NCBI RefSeq assembly: GCF_014651115.1 | Contig: NZ_BMWG01000005.1 | Coordinates: 70,024-134,023, forward strand | Direction of reading: 5' to 3' | Length of the DNA stretch: 64,000 nt | Source of the DNA: Streptomyces inusitatus | GTDB taxonomy: Bacteria; Actinomycetota; Actinomycetes; Streptomycetales; Streptomycetaceae | Shown here: one piece after another, positions 44,477 through 56,144 of the stretch | Numbering within the stretch: the first letter of the stretch is position 1 | How the letters are laid out: every line of letters begins with the position of its first letter | The notes under the pieces: generated by a model | What the model was told of the DNA's origin: nothing | What the model saw: the letters and a program-made list of their open reading frames with translations, nothing else | Databases searched by the model: none | Position numbers and translations under genes: made by a program

Positions 44477-45913
44477 ATGCCGTCCCATGTGTTCGCGGAA
44501 CGTCCCGCATCGCAGCCGCCGGAGCGCGGTGACGTCGACGCTCTGATCAACCGAACGCGTCGGCTGCGCGGCGATGTGGACGCCGTACGCCGGGACGCCG
44601 TGGTGGACGAGGACGGCCCGCACGGCCGGTGGCAGCGTGCGCTGTGTGATCTGGCGGTGCATCAGCTCGATGACCTCGGCGCCCATCTGGGACAGCTCAG
44701 GGAAGGGCTGCCGGTCACGGGGGAAGACCCCTACGCGGACGCGCTCGCCGGGCACACCGCCGACAGCGCCCAGCGCACCGGCTCACTGCTCAACCGGGTC
44801 GGCAGTGCCGAGTGGAACCTCCTCACCGACGAGGTGAGCTGGTCGGACGAGCTGTACCGGATCCTCGGACGCGGCCGCCAGAGCGGTCCCATGACCCTGG
44901 ACGAGCTGCCGTCCGTCGTCTTCGCGGAGGATCAGGCGCTGCTCACCTCGATGGTGACCGGATGTCTGGTCGACGGACGCCCGATCGACGGCGAGTTCCG
45001 CATGGTCCGCTCGGACGGCCGGGTGCGGACCGTCCATATGACCGGTGAGCCCGTGCTGGACGCCGACGGCTCGACGGCCTCCATGTGGGCGGTGTTCCGC
45101 GACGTCAGCGAATTGCGCCGCAGTGAGCGGACGGTCCGGGAGAGCCGGGAATCGCTGCACCGCAGACAGCGCGCCGAGCACACCGAGCGCCGGCTCGCGG
45201 TGGAGCTTCAGGAGACGGCGCTCCAGCCCTGGCGCGGTTCACCGCGCTCCCCCGGGGACACGCCCGGCGGGCTGGATGTGGCGGCCCACTCCTTCCCCTC
45301 CGCGAGCGGCACGGTGATCGGCGGTGACTGGTACGACGCGTTCCCCCTGCCCTCGGGGGCCTCGCTGCTCGGCGTCGGCGATCTCACCGGACACGGCGTG
45401 AGCACCACATCAGCGATGGCGATGCTGCTGGGGGCGGTGCGCGGGCTGGGGCTCGCGGGCATCGCGCCGGGCCCCCTGATGGGACATCTCAACCAGCTCC
45501 TGGAGACTTCGGCCCAGCCCGCCCTGGGCAGCGCGGTGTGCTGCCGCTTCGACCCGGCGAGCCGCACCCTGACCTGGGCCCAGGCGGGCCACCCCGCCCC
45601 GCTGCTGTTCCGCAACGGGACGGGGCGCGCCCTGGCGACGCCTGACGGCGTGCTGCTCGGCGCGGCCTCGGGGGCCTCGTACGAACAGACGGACATCCGG
45701 CTGCTCCCCGGCGATCTGCTGGTGCTGCACACCGACGGTCTGACCCGTGCCGACGCCGTGGGCGACTGCGATCCGGGCCGGCTGCTCGCCCTGGCCCCGA
45801 GGCTCGCCCGGGCGCAGGACGCCCAGGAGTGCGTACGGGTGATCGTGGAGAGCCTCGGCACCAAGGGTCGCGAAGGCGGAGCCTGTGTGATGGCCGTGAG
45901 GGTCGGTCTGTAG
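44477..45913 (+). CDS. PAS-domain PP2C/SpoIIE-family phosphatase
   Basis: This 478-residue signalling phosphatase has a roughly 95-residue N-terminal helical region, a PAS domain at about 105-220 (SAEWNLLTDEVSWSDELYRI, GEFRMVRSDGRVRTVHMTGE), a short coiled linker (RESRESLHRRQRAEHTERRL) and a PP2C/SpoIIE domain with IGGDWYDAFPL and VGDLTGHGVSTT metal-binding Asp residues. Such proteins dephosphorylate anti-anti-sigma factors in partner-switching pathways. No anti-sigma partner is adjacent. The ATG has GGAG 8 nt upstream. Confidence 0.9.
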   Translation: MPSHVFAERPASQPPERGDVDALINRTRRLRGDVDAVRRDAVVDEDGPHGRWQRALCDLAVHQLDDLGAHLGQLREGLPVTGEDPYADALAGHTADSAQRTGSLLNRVGSAEWNLLTDEVSWSDELYRILGRGRQSGPMTLDELPSVVFAEDQALLTSMVTGCLVDGRPIDGEFRMVRSDGRVRTVHMTGEPVLDADGSTASMWAVFRDVSELRRSERTVRESRESLHRRQRAEHTERRLAVELQETALQPWRGSPRSPGDTPGGLDVAAHSFPSASGTVIGGDWYDAFPLPSGASLLGVGDLTGHGVSTTSAMAMLLGAVRGLGLAGIAPGPLMGHLNQLLETSAQPALGSAVCCRFDPASRTLTWAQAGHPAPLLFRNGTGRALATPDGVLLGAASGASYEQTDIRLLPGDLLVLHTDGLTRADAVGDCDPGRLLALAPRLARAQDAQECVRVIVESLGTKGREGGACVMAVRVGL

Positions 45914-45987
45914 CCGGTACACGGTGATGGGCACGGCCAGAGAGAGGCCGTCCCCGGTGATGGCAGTGCGAGGGAAAGGGAGCCGGG

Positions 45988-47547
45988 CTAGGCCATGGCT
46001 CCTCTCGGCTTGCGCAGGGGGCTGTTGGGCAGGGCGAGAAGGATCTCCTGGCGGAGGTCGTCGATTCTGCCGTGTCCCGCGTAGTGCCCGGTCAGCCGGT
46101 ACATCTCACGAAGTCTGTCCCAGGTGCGATGCGAGGAGGTCTCCCCCATGGAGACCAGCGCGAGCCGGGCGTAGCGGTCGGCCTGCTCGGGGTCGTCTCC
46201 GATGAAACAGGCGGAGGCCATGGAGATGTAGTCGAAGATCTTGGACCGCTGTCGTCCGCCCTCGCGCAGTTCCAGGGCCATTCTGGCGTGGCCCTGGGCG
46301 ATGTTGGCGGCGGCCGGTTCGTGTTCGGCGAGGGTGCGGTATGCCAGTGCCTCCATGCCGTGGAGATCGGCCTCGTCGAACATCTGCATCCAACTGGGCG
46401 GCGGCACATCGCTCTTGTCGGAGACGAAGAGCTCCTCGGCCTCTCCGAGGGTGCGGCGCATGGCTTTGCCCTGGCCCATGGAGGCCTGTGCCCATGCCTC
46501 GATGGTGTGAAGCATCGCCCGGGTGCGCGGCAGGGTCTCGTCGCCCGATCCCGACTTGGCGAGCTTCATCAGATCGAGTGCGTCGTCGGGCCGTCCCAGA
46601 TGGACCATCTGACGGGCCGCGCGGGAGAGCGCCTCGCCGGCGCGGGGCCGGTCGCCGCCCTCGCGGGCCGCGTGGGCGGCGATGACGAAGTACTTCTGGG
46701 CGGTGGGTTCGAGGCCGACGTCGTGGGACATCCAGCCGGCGAGTACGGCGAGGTTGGCGGCGACGCCCCACAGCCGCCGCTGAAGATGGTCGGGGTGGCG
46801 GTAGGCGAGCATGCCGCCCACTTCATTGAGCTGGCCCACCACGGCCTTCCGCTGGAGCCCGCCGCCCCGGGAGGCGTCCCAGGCGCGGAAGACGTCGACG
46901 GACCGTTCCAGCGCGTCGATCTCCTCGGATCCGATGGGGGCCGCCTCATAGCGGTCGTACCCCACGGGGTCGGCGTGCGATGGGTTCTCGGTGTGGGGAG
47001 CGCCCTGAGCGGGGTCGGTCTGCAGCCAGTCGTGCATGGCGCTGCTGAGCGTTGTTCCCGCGGCGAGCGCGGCGCCCGCGCCCACCAAGCCGCGTCGGTT
47101 GAGCATGAGGTCCATTCCCGTGAATTCGGTGAGGACCGCTGCCGTCCGGTCGGGCGCCCACGGCAGGTCGTCAGGGTTCTCCGCGCCCTGCCCTTCCTTC
47201 CGCCTGCCCGCTCGCCCGTTCCGTACGAACCCGAGGTCCTCAATGGTCACGACACGACCGAGGCGCTCGGTGAACAGGGCTGCCAGCACCCGGGGCACGG
47301 GGTCGCGCGGGGTCTCCCCCATGTCGATCCAGCGCCGCACCCGCGAGGTGTCGGTCGCCAGCTGGGGGTGGCCCATGGCCGCCGCCTGCCGGTTCACGAG
47401 TCTCGCGAGTTCGCCCTTGGACCAGCCGGTGAGGCCGAACAGGTCGTACAGGCGGGTGTTGGGTACTCCGGTCACGTCAAGCCCCCAGGTTCTCGGCTGA
47501 GTTGACAGTAGCTCTCCGGCGGGGGTGTTCAGCTGGGTGGCGGCCAT
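45988..47547 (-). CDS. Streptomyces developmental-type regulator with TPR-like repeats (NsdA/NsdB-like)
   Basis: The 519-residue protein has an N-terminal helix-turn-helix-like segment ([20 protein letters not shown], then [18 protein letters not shown]) and an all-helical C-terminal half resembling tetratricopeptide repeats ([38 protein letters not shown]). This architecture is that of Streptomyces regulators of differentiation and antibiotic production such as NsdA/NsdB; the specific assignment is tentative. ATG 47547 lies against three 10-bp repeats and lacks a clear ribosome binding site. Confidence 0.72.
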   Translation of the reverse strand: MAATQLNTPAGELLSTQPRTWGLDVTGVPNTRLYDLFGLTGWSKGELARLVNRQAAAMGHPQLATDTSRVRRWIDMGETPRDPVPRVLAALFTERLGRVVTIEDLGFVRNGRAGRRKEGQGAENPDDLPWAPDRTAAVLTEFTGMDLMLNRRGLVGAGAALAAGTTLSSAMHDWLQTDPAQGAPHTENPSHADPVGYDRYEAAPIGSEEIDALERSVDVFRAWDASRGGGLQRKAVVGQLNEVGGMLAYRHPDHLQRRLWGVAANLAVLAGWMSHDVGLEPTAQKYFVIAAHAAREGGDRPRAGEALSRAARQMVHLGRPDDALDLMKLAKSGSGDETLPRTRAMLHTIEAWAQASMGQGKAMRRTLGEAEELFVSDKSDVPPPSWMQMFDEADLHGMEALAYRTLAEHEPAAANIAQGHARMALELREGGRQRSKIFDYISMASACFIGDDPEQADRYARLALVSMGETSSHRTWDRLREMYRLTGHYAGHGRIDDLRQEILLALPNSPLRKPRGAMA

Positions 47548-47576
47548 TCGCCAGGGTTCGCCAGGGTTCGCCAGAT
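47547..47576. repeat. 10-bp tandem repeat abutting the regulator start codon
   Basis: TTCGCCAGGG is repeated at 47547-47556 and 47557-47566, with a partial copy TTCGCCAG at 47567-47574. On the minus strand this places CCCTGGCGAA repeats directly before the ATG at 47547, where a ribosome binding site would be expected. Confidence 0.75.
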
Positions 47577-47714
47577 GGTGTGCCACCCGCGCGCTGGTGT
47601 GACGTAGGAACGCGCCACCCCGGCCCGGCACCGGTCGCATTCCCCAGGGTGCGGACGGAGCCGGGGCGGGCGGCGCACGCAATCTGTCGGCGCGCGAAGG
47701 GATCTGTCACCCTC

Positions 47715-48842
47715 ATGCACACAGCATCGTCCTCCGTGTCCGCCCCCTACCGACCGCGGCGACCGGCCTCGCCGGCCGGCGCCGGACCGTATCTCGACCC
47801 GGTGCACGCGGGCCGGGCGCGGCGGCCCGCGCCGGCGGCCGGCCATCCGCTGAGCGGGAGGATCGATCTGTCCGGCCCGCAGGGAGCGCAGTTGCGCATG
47901 GCGGTGGCGGCGGTGCACCGGATCTGCCCGGAGTTCGCTCCGGTGCAGGTGCTGCGCCGCAGCGGGCGGTCCGTGCTGATCGTCGGCACGACGGGGAGGG
48001 CGACCGCGGTGGCCAAGTGCCTGCTGGACCGCTCATCCGTCTGGATCGAGCGGTTCCGCCATGAAATAGCCGCTTACCGGGCCTTCGTTCGGCACCGTCC
48101 GCCGGTGCGGGCCCCCCGGCTGATCGCGGCGGACCCGGAGAACGGGACGCTGGTGATCGAGCGGATGGCGGGCCGTCCCGCGGCCCTCAGCCGGCACCCC
48201 GCCGAAGCGCCGCCGCGCGCCGACCTGCGGGCGGTTCTCGGCGCGATCGGCCTGCTCAACGCCTGGCGTCCGCCGGCCGAGCTGTTCGACCGCCCGCTGG
48301 ACTACGCCTCCCGGATCTCGCGCTATCACGAGCTGGGTCTTTTCACCGACCGGGACCTGGGGGACCTTCAGAAGCTGCTGCACGGGCTGGCGCACTCGGG
48401 CGGCAGACAGGGGCTCAGCCAGTTCTCCCACGGTGACGCGCTGCTCTCCAATGTGCTGCTGTCGCCGACCGGGCCGGTCCTGGTCGACTGGGAGCACGCG
48501 GGCTGGTATCTGCCGGGCTACGACCTGGCGACGCTCTGGGCGGTCCTCGGGGACTCGCCCGCCGCGCGCCGTCACATCAGCCAGACCGCGCAGCAGGCGG
48601 GATCCCAGGCCCGGGACGCCTTCCTGGTCAATCTGATGCTGGTGCTGACCCGTGAGATCCGCACCTATGAGACGGCCGTGCAGCGGACGATGCGGGAGGC
48701 CGCCCCGGCCGGGGGCCCGGCCGCCACGGCGACGCCGGGCGGACTCTCGGCCGGTGAGGAGCAGCGGCTGCTGCTGCGCCGGCTCCACGACGACTGCGCC
48801 CGCGCCCGGCGGGCGGTGCGTGCCGCCGTCGGCACGCGCTGA
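47715..48842 (+). CDS. APH/choline-kinase-like phosphotransferase
   Basis: This 375-residue kinase-fold protein has a disordered N-terminus of about 40 residues, then [16 protein letters not shown] (nucleotide-binding Lys region), catalytic loop [13 protein letters not shown] and [20 protein letters not shown]. Substrate unknown. It is divergent from the developmental-type regulator. A 16-bp hairpin terminator follows. Confidence 0.82.
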   Translation: MHTASSSVSAPYRPRRPASPAGAGPYLDPVHAGRARRPAPAAGHPLSGRIDLSGPQGAQLRMAVAAVHRICPEFAPVQVLRRSGRSVLIVGTTGRATAVAKCLLDRSSVWIERFRHEIAAYRAFVRHRPPVRAPRLIAADPENGTLVIERMAGRPAALSRHPAEAPPRADLRAVLGAIGLLNAWRPPAELFDRPLDYASRISRYHELGLFTDRDLGDLQKLLHGLAHSGGRQGLSQFSHGDALLSNVLLSPTGPVLVDWEHAGWYLPGYDLATLWAVLGDSPAARRHISQTAQQAGSQARDAFLVNLMLVLTREIRTYETAVQRTMREAAPAGGPAATATPGGLSAGEEQRLLLRRLHDDCARARRAVRAAVGTR

Positions 48843-48862
48843 CCGTCACCCGAAGGGGGGAA

Positions 48863-48903
48863 GCGTGCCGCGCGCCCGATGGCCGCACGGGCGCGCGGCA
48901 CGC
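48863..48903 (+). terminator. Strong hairpin terminator
   Basis: GCGTGCCGCGCGCCCG (48863-48878) and CGGGCGCGCGGCACGC (48888-48903) are perfect 16-bp arms with a 9-nt loop, 20 bp after the phosphotransferase stop. Confidence 0.88.
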
Positions 48904-48970
48904 CGCGCGCTCCCCCTCCGCCCGGGAAATCCGCAGGACAGCGGGGTGTAGGGCTGTCCACACTACGGAC

Positions 48971-49603
48971 ATGACTGATGACGATCGGACTTCGCCCGCC
49001 TCCGGTTTTCTGGAGAAACCCGAACTGAGCGGGGATCTGGTGCTGCTCAGGCCCATCACGGCCGACGATGTGCCCGCGTTGATTCCGATGTTCCGGGATC
49101 CGGAGTGCGCGCGGCTGACGGGCGGACACCGCGACTCGGCGATGGAGGAGGACCGGATACGGGCCTGGTACGGGGGTGTGGGCGACCGGGACGGCCGGTT
49201 GGATCTCGCGGTGGTGGAGCGCGCGACGGGCAGGGTCGTCGGGGAGGCCGTGCTCAATGAGTGGGACGAGGAGAACGAGAGCTGCAACTTCCGGATCTCC
49301 TGTGTGTCCGGCGTCCTCGGGCGCGGTCTGGGTACGGAGGCGACGCGGCTGCTCGTCGGTCACGGCTTCGAGGCGCTGGGGCTGCACCGGATCTCGCTGG
49401 AGGTGTACGCGTTCAATCCGCGTGCCCGCCGGGTCTACGAGAAGGTGGGCTTCACCGCCGAAGGAGTGCTGCGTGACGCCCTGTTGTGGGAGGGCGAGCG
49501 GGTGGACTCCGTGGTGATGTCGATCCTCGCACCGGATTGGGCCCGGCATCGGGGAAGGCCTGTCGAAGGCGACCGGTCCGGCCCAACCATCCAGCTTGTA
49601 TGA
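48971..49603 (+). CDS. GNAT N-acetyltransferase, RimJ/RimL type
   Basis: This 210-residue acetyltransferase has DLVLLRPITADDVPALIPMF, ISCVSGVLGRGLGTEATRLL (acetyl-CoA loop), and LHRISLEVYAFNPRARRVYEKVGF, the classical RimJ/L C-terminal pattern. It may acetylate ribosomal proteins, peptides or antibiotics. It lies 86 bp before geosmin synthase in the same direction. Confidence 0.88.
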   Translation: MTDDDRTSPASGFLEKPELSGDLVLLRPITADDVPALIPMFRDPECARLTGGHRDSAMEEDRIRAWYGGVGDRDGRLDLAVVERATGRVVGEAVLNEWDEENESCNFRISCVSGVLGRGLGTEATRLLVGHGFEALGLHRISLEVYAFNPRARRVYEKVGFTAEGVLRDALLWEGERVDSVVMSILAPDWARHRGRPVEGDRSGPTIQLV

Positions 49604-49611
49604 CTAATTGA

Positions 49612-51876
<2,265 letters not shown>

Positions 51877-51904
51877 TCCGGCTTGATCCGAACGAGAGGC
51901 CCTG

Positions 51905-51932
51905 GGCCCGGACGGGGACGCCGTTCCGGGCC
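51905..51932 (+). terminator. Hairpin between geosmin synthase and the SseB-like gene
   Basis: GGCCCGGA (51905-51912) and TCCGGGCC (51925-51932) can form an 8-bp stem between convergent genes. Confidence 0.6.
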
Positions 51933-51941
51933 GGGTGGCAC

Positions 51942-52442
51942 TCAGCCCTGCTGGAAGAGTTCCGCGGGCAGGGGCTTGAGCAGCGCGTAGAGATCGTCGG
52001 TGATGGGACGGTCCCAGCTGGCGATGGTGACCAGCACATTGTCGCTGCGGTCGAACTGGACGCAGGAGATCCGGCTCTCGGAGAGCTTCAGTCGGCGCAC
52101 GATGAGCAGATTGTCACCCTGCATCACCGGGACGTCCTCGGTGCTGACGACCTCGACGTGCTCGTCGTTCTCCAGGGCGAGCAGCAGTTGGGCCGCCTCG
52201 AAGGGGATCTCTCCCTCGTCCAGCTCACGGGCGGGGGAGCCCTCGGGGAGGTTTCCGATGATCATCGCGGGGCCGCGGCCGCCGAAGAGGTCGTACCGCA
52301 GGAAGACGCCCTGACAGGTGCCGTCGGGCGCGGGCAGGAGTCCCGCGCCGAGATTTCCGGGCCAGTCCCCCGGGTCCATGGCCAGGACGTCGAAGTCCGG
52401 GCCCGCGGGTGTGGCGGCGCTGCGGCGGCGGAGGAAGGACAT
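51942..52442 (-). CDS. SseB/YbjN-like protein of unknown function
   Basis: The 166-residue acidic protein shows FDVLAMDPGDWPGNLGAGLL, GVFLRYDLFGGRGPAMIIGN and VVSTEDVPVMQGDNLLIVRR. The alternating beta/alpha layout recalls the YbjN/SseB-type sensory or chaperone folds, but no catalytic residues are visible. ATG 52442 is chosen because FLRRRSAATPAG begins a conserved-looking segment; upstream codons are Arg/Pro-rich and non-family-like. It lies about 95 bp after the DUF397 gene, same strand. Confidence 0.55.
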   Translation of the reverse strand: MSFLRRRSAATPAGPDFDVLAMDPGDWPGNLGAGLLPAPDGTCQGVFLRYDLFGGRGPAMIIGNLPEGSPARELDEGEIPFEAAQLLLALENDEHVEVVSTEDVPVMQGDNLLIVRRLKLSESRISCVQFDRSDNVLVTIASWDRPITDDLYALLKPLPAELFQQG

Positions 52443-52537
52443 ACCGCCATGGTACGTGTCCGGGGGCACCCGGCCGACCGGGGCCCGGGGCCGCTCGGGG
52501 CAGGTCGCCGCCGGGCGGCCGTCGGGCGGGGCGGCCC

Positions 52538-52780
52538 TCAGGTGAGGTCGAACTCTCCGCCGCGGGCGTTCAGCACGAAGGCGCGCCACTCGGCCGGGGA
52601 GAAGATCAGCGAGGGGCTCTCCGGCCGGGCTCCGTTGCGCATGGCGATGAAGCCCTCCACAAAGGCGATCTGGACGTCTCCCGCTCCTTGGCTGCCCGAC
52701 TGCCAGTCGGCGTTGCTGAGGTCGAGTTCGGGCTTCTCCCAGCCCGAAAACAACTGCGTGGTGGTGGTGCTCTCGGCCAC
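52538..52780 (-). CDS. DUF397 small regulatory-type protein
   Basis: The 80-residue protein ends with the DUF397 hallmark LIFSPAEWRAFVLNARGGEFDL; the N-terminal half LDLSNADWQSGSQGAGDVQI replaces the usual WRKSSYS start. DUF397 proteins usually act as antitoxin-like or partner proteins of XRE regulators, as in BldB or WhiJ systems, but no XRE gene is adjacent. GTG 52780 has GGGAGGAG 8 nt upstream. Confidence 0.82.
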   Translation of the reverse strand: MAESTTTTQLFSGWEKPELDLSNADWQSGSQGAGDVQIAFVEGFIAMRNGARPESPSLIFSPAEWRAFVLNARGGEFDLT

Positions 52781-52949
52781 GTCCGTGCTCCTCCCGCGTC
52801 GGCTCGGGCCACAGCCTAGCGATCGGCCCCCGTCCGGCACAGGCCGCCGACCGGCCGGGGCGGCCCTCGATTCCGTCCGGACCCTCATTCCGCTTCAGGT
52901 TCCGCTTCTGGTTCTGGTTCGAGCGATGGCTCAGATCCGGCTCCGGGGC

Positions 52950-54116
52950 TCAGCCGGCCGGCGGATCCGTTCCGACCAGCCACATGGCGAAGAACTGCGA
53001 GCCGCCGCCGTAGGCGTGGCCGAGCGCCCTGCGCGCGCCGTCGATCTGGTGCTCGCCCGCCCGCCCGCGCACCTGGAGGGCGGCCTCCGCGAAGCGGATC
53101 ATGCCGGAGGCCCCGATGGGGTTGGTGGAGAGCACCCCGCCCGAGGGGTTGACGGGCAGATCGCCGTCCATCCCGGTGACCCCGGCCTCGGTAAGCCGCC
53201 ACCCCCGGCCCTCGGCGGCGAAGCCCAGATTCTCCAGCCACATCGGCTCGTACCAGGAGAACGGCACATACAGCTCCAGCACGTCGATCTGCCGGCGCGG
53301 ATCGGTGATCCCGGCCTGCCGGTAGACATCGGCCGCGCACTCCTTCCCGGCCCTCGGCGAGACGAAGTCCTTGCCCGGGAAGAGCGTGGGTTCGCTGCGC
53401 ATCGCCCCGCCGTGCACCCAGGCGGGCGGGGTGGGCGAGCGGGCCGCGCCCGCCCGGCCGGTGAGGACCATCGCGCACGCGCCGTCCGAGGACGGGCAGG
53501 TCTCCGAGTAGCGGACGGGGTCCCAGAGCATCGGGGAGGCCTGGACCTTCTCCAGGGTGATGCCGTGCTCATGGAGATGGGCGTACGGATTCCGGAGGGC
53601 GTTCCGCCGGTCCTTGTGGGCGACGAGGGAGCCAATCGTCTCGGGAGCGCCGGAGCGCCGCATATAGGCGCGTATGTGGGGGGCGAAGAAGCCGCCCGCG
53701 CCCGCGAGCAGGGGCTGCTGGAAGGGGACCGGTAGGGAGAGGCCCCACATGGCGTTCGATTCGGACTGTTTCTCGAAGGCGAGGGCGAGCACCGTGGTGT
53801 GGACCCTCGCCTTCACGAGCTGGGCGGCGACCAGCGCGGTGGAGCCGCCGACCGAGCCGGCGGTGTGCACGCGCAGCATCGGTTTGCCGACCGCTCCGAG
53901 GGCGTCGGCGAGATACAGCTCCGGCATCATCACGCCCTCGAAGAAGTCGGGGGCCTTGCCGATGACGACCGCGTCGATATCGGCCCAGCCCAGCCCGGCG
54001 TCCGCCAGGGCTCGCAGGGCGGCTTCGCGAACGAGTCCGGCGATGGAGACATCGCGCCGGGCGGCCGCGTGCCGGGTCTGGCCGACGCCGACGACGGCCA
54101 CGGGCTCATGGGGCAT
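52950..54116 (-). CDS. Thiolase-like lipid-transfer protein (SCP-x/Ltp type)
   Basis: This 388-residue thiolase-fold protein resembles the Ltp/SCP-x group: VAVVGVGQTRHAAARRDVSI, HTAGSVGGSTALVAAQLV in place of the thiolase Cys loop, ETCPSSDGACAMVL, and GHAYGGGSQFFAMWLVG at the end. Partners of DUF35 proteins in this family perform retro-aldol cleavage of acyl-CoA side chains; this matches the neighbour. ATG 54116 overlaps the upstream thiolase by 11 bp. Confidence 0.85.
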   Translation of the reverse strand: MPHEPVAVVGVGQTRHAAARRDVSIAGLVREAALRALADAGLGWADIDAVVIGKAPDFFEGVMMPELYLADALGAVGKPMLRVHTAGSVGGSTALVAAQLVKARVHTTVLALAFEKQSESNAMWGLSLPVPFQQPLLAGAGGFFAPHIRAYMRRSGAPETIGSLVAHKDRRNALRNPYAHLHEHGITLEKVQASPMLWDPVRYSETCPSSDGACAMVLTGRAGAARSPTPPAWVHGGAMRSEPTLFPGKDFVSPRAGKECAADVYRQAGITDPRRQIDVLELYVPFSWYEPMWLENLGFAAEGRGWRLTEAGVTGMDGDLPVNPSGGVLSTNPIGASGMIRFAEAALQVRGRAGEHQIDGARRALGHAYGGGSQFFAMWLVGTDPPAG

Positions 54117-55188
54117 CGCTCTCCTCCTCCCGTTCCAGGTCCCGTTCGAGGACGGCGACCAGGTTCTGCTGGAGGCAGGGCCCGGAGGTGGCGTGGGCGA
54201 GGGCCCGGCGGGACTCTCCCCGGTGGATCCGGTCGGCGGCCTCGCCGATGCGGACGAGTCCGGTGGCCATCACCGGGTCGGCGGCGAGCGCGCCGCCGGA
54301 CGGGTTGATCCGCACCTCGGGGCCGAGGCCGAGGGCCCGGCGGAGCACGACTTCCTGGGAGGTGAAGGGGGCGTGGAGCTCGGCGGTGTCGACGGGCCGT
54401 TCGAAGGCTCCGGCGCGGCGGGCGGCGAGCCGGGTGGACGGGGAGTCGGTCAGATCGCGGACGCCGAGGCCGTGGGCCTCGATCCGGTGGTCCATGCCCC
54501 GGATCCAGGCCGGGCGCTCGCACAGGTCCGGGGCCCGGTGCCGGGCGGCGAGGAGCACGGCCGCCGCGCCGTCGCGGACCGCCGGGCAGTCGCCGGTGCG
54601 CAGCGGCCGTACGACGTACTCGCCGCGCGGCGAAGGCCCCGGCGGTCCGGCGGTCCCCGTCCGCCCGGCCCTGCCGCGTGCGGCGATCGCGGCGAGTCCG
54701 TCCTCGTCGGTGTGTCCGGCGTCGATCAGGGCCCGCGCCTGGAGGGCGGCGAGCGCCACCCGGTCGGGCCAGAGCGGTGCGGTGCAGTACGGGTCGAGCT
54801 GGCGGCTGAGGATGTCGCGGACCTCGCCGGCGGACGGCTTTCCGTACGCGTACACGAGCGCGGTGTCCGCCTCGCCGGTGAGGATCTTCACCCAGGCCTC
54901 GTACAGCGCCCACGCGCCGTCGGTCTCGACATGGGACTCGGAGATCGGCGGCCAGGCCCCCACGCCGTCCAGGGCCATGGTGAAGGAGAAGGCGCGCCCG
55001 GCGAGATAGTCGGACGAGCCCGAGCAGGTGAAGTCGGTGTCGGCGGCGCTCAGCCCGGTCCGCTCCCGGACCTCGCGCAGGAGCGGCATCACCATCTCCG
55101 CCTCGGTGATTCCCTCGTCGTACGGCCGGTCCTCGCTCCGTGCGAAGGCGACGATCGCCACGTCCCCGGCGTGCCGTCGGCGCGTCAC
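54106..55188 (-). CDS. Thiolase-like protein (second Ltp-type subunit)
   Basis: This 360-residue thiolase-fold protein has VAIVAFARSEDRPYDEGITE, FTCSGSSDYLAGRAFSFTMA (Cys in the thiolase nucleophile position), HVETDGAWALYEAWVKILTG and RINPSGGALAADPVMATGLV. It pairs with the adjacent thiolase-like protein and probably forms a complex with the DUF35 protein. GTG 55188 overlaps the DUF35 stop (GTGA). Confidence 0.83.
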   Translation of the reverse strand: MTRRRHAGDVAIVAFARSEDRPYDEGITEAEMVMPLLREVRERTGLSAADTDFTCSGSSDYLAGRAFSFTMALDGVGAWPPISESHVETDGAWALYEAWVKILTGEADTALVYAYGKPSAGEVRDILSRQLDPYCTAPLWPDRVALAALQARALIDAGHTDEDGLAAIAARGRAGRTGTAGPPGPSPRGEYVVRPLRTGDCPAVRDGAAAVLLAARHRAPDLCERPAWIRGMDHRIEAHGLGVRDLTDSPSTRLAARRAGAFERPVDTAELHAPFTSQEVVLRRALGLGPEVRINPSGGALAADPVMATGLVRIGEAADRIHRGESRRALAHATSGPCLQQNLVAVLERDLEREEESDAP

Positions 55189-56129
55189 AGCAGTTCCCGG
55201 TAGCTGTCGTAGGGGGCGTCGGGTTCGCCCGCGGGCCGGTAGTGGTCGGGGTGGGCGCCGCCGGGGAGCCAGACCGGCTCGACCCTCAGTCCCATGCGGA
55301 CCCTGTCGTACGGGATGCCGTCGATCCGGCCGTGGAGGGCGAGGTCGGCGCCGTCGAGGGCGATGTGGGCGTAGACGTACGGCACCTCGACGTCGAGGTT
55401 CGCGGCCTTGATGTTGACGACGCAGTACGTGGTGACGGTGCCGCGCGGGCCGACCTCGACCTGTTCGGCGGTGGCGACGCCGCAGACGGGGCAGACGCCC
55501 CGGGGCGGTACGTACACCTTGCGGCAGCTCGGGCAGCGCTCGCCGGTGATCCTGTGGTCGGCGAGCGCGGTGAGGTGGGCGTGCTGGGCGCGGCCGGCGG
55601 TGTGAACGTAGTCGAGCCGGGCGGGGGCGGTGATCTCGGCGACGGGGTCGGCGAAGACTCCGTCGTGGGCGGTGGCCGGGCGGCCCGGGGCGCTGTCGAA
55701 GGGCTCGAAGCAGGCGATGTCGGTAATGGCTCCGGTGCGGTCGCGGGCCCAGCGGATCCGGACGCGCAGTCCGGTGCGCACCGCTTCGGGCCCGGGGGCG
55801 TCGAGGGCGTGCAGAAGCGCGGTGTCGGCCCCGTCCAGGCGTACGAGCACCCAGGAGAAGGGGGTGGCGAGCGGCTGGCCCCGGCGGGGGGCCGGGTTCC
55901 AGGCCCAGGTGGTGACGGTGCCGGTGGGGCCGACCTCGGCCAGTTCGCGGAGCTCGTCGGCAGTGACGGGGTCGTACTCGACGGGCGGCACCAGCACCCG
56001 GCCGTCGGTGGCGCGGACGCCGAGGACGGTGCGTTCGCGCAGGCCGGTGAGGAAGGCGCGCAGTACGGGGCCGAGGGAGCGGGTGAAGGGGAACTCCACC
56101 CTCAGCGGGGCGCGCGGCGGTTCGGGCAT
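55185..56129 (-). CDS. DUF35 OB-fold protein with zinc ribbon (tandem domains)
   Basis: This 314-residue acyl-CoA-associated protein has two OB-fold regions (VGPTGTVTTWAWNPAPRRGQ and VGPRGTVTTYCVVNIKAANL). The second is preceded by a zinc ribbon, CPSCRKVYVPPRGVCPVC. Family members (ChsH2-like) bind CoA esters and dock thiolase-like Ltp proteins. The doubled OB unit is longer than the usual roughly 130-residue form. 15 bp separate it from the hydratase. Confidence 0.86.
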   Translation of the reverse strand: MPEPPRAPLRVEFPFTRSLGPVLRAFLTGLRERTVLGVRATDGRVLVPPVEYDPVTADELRELAEVGPTGTVTTWAWNPAPRRGQPLATPFSWVLVRLDGADTALLHALDAPGPEAVRTGLRVRIRWARDRTGAITDIACFEPFDSAPGRPATAHDGVFADPVAEITAPARLDYVHTAGRAQHAHLTALADHRITGERCPSCRKVYVPPRGVCPVCGVATAEQVEVGPRGTVTTYCVVNIKAANLDVEVPYVYAHIALDGADLALHGRIDGIPYDRVRMGLRVEPVWLPGGAHPDHYRPAGEPDAPYDSYRELL

Positions 56130-56144
56130 TCGCTCTCTCCTCGG

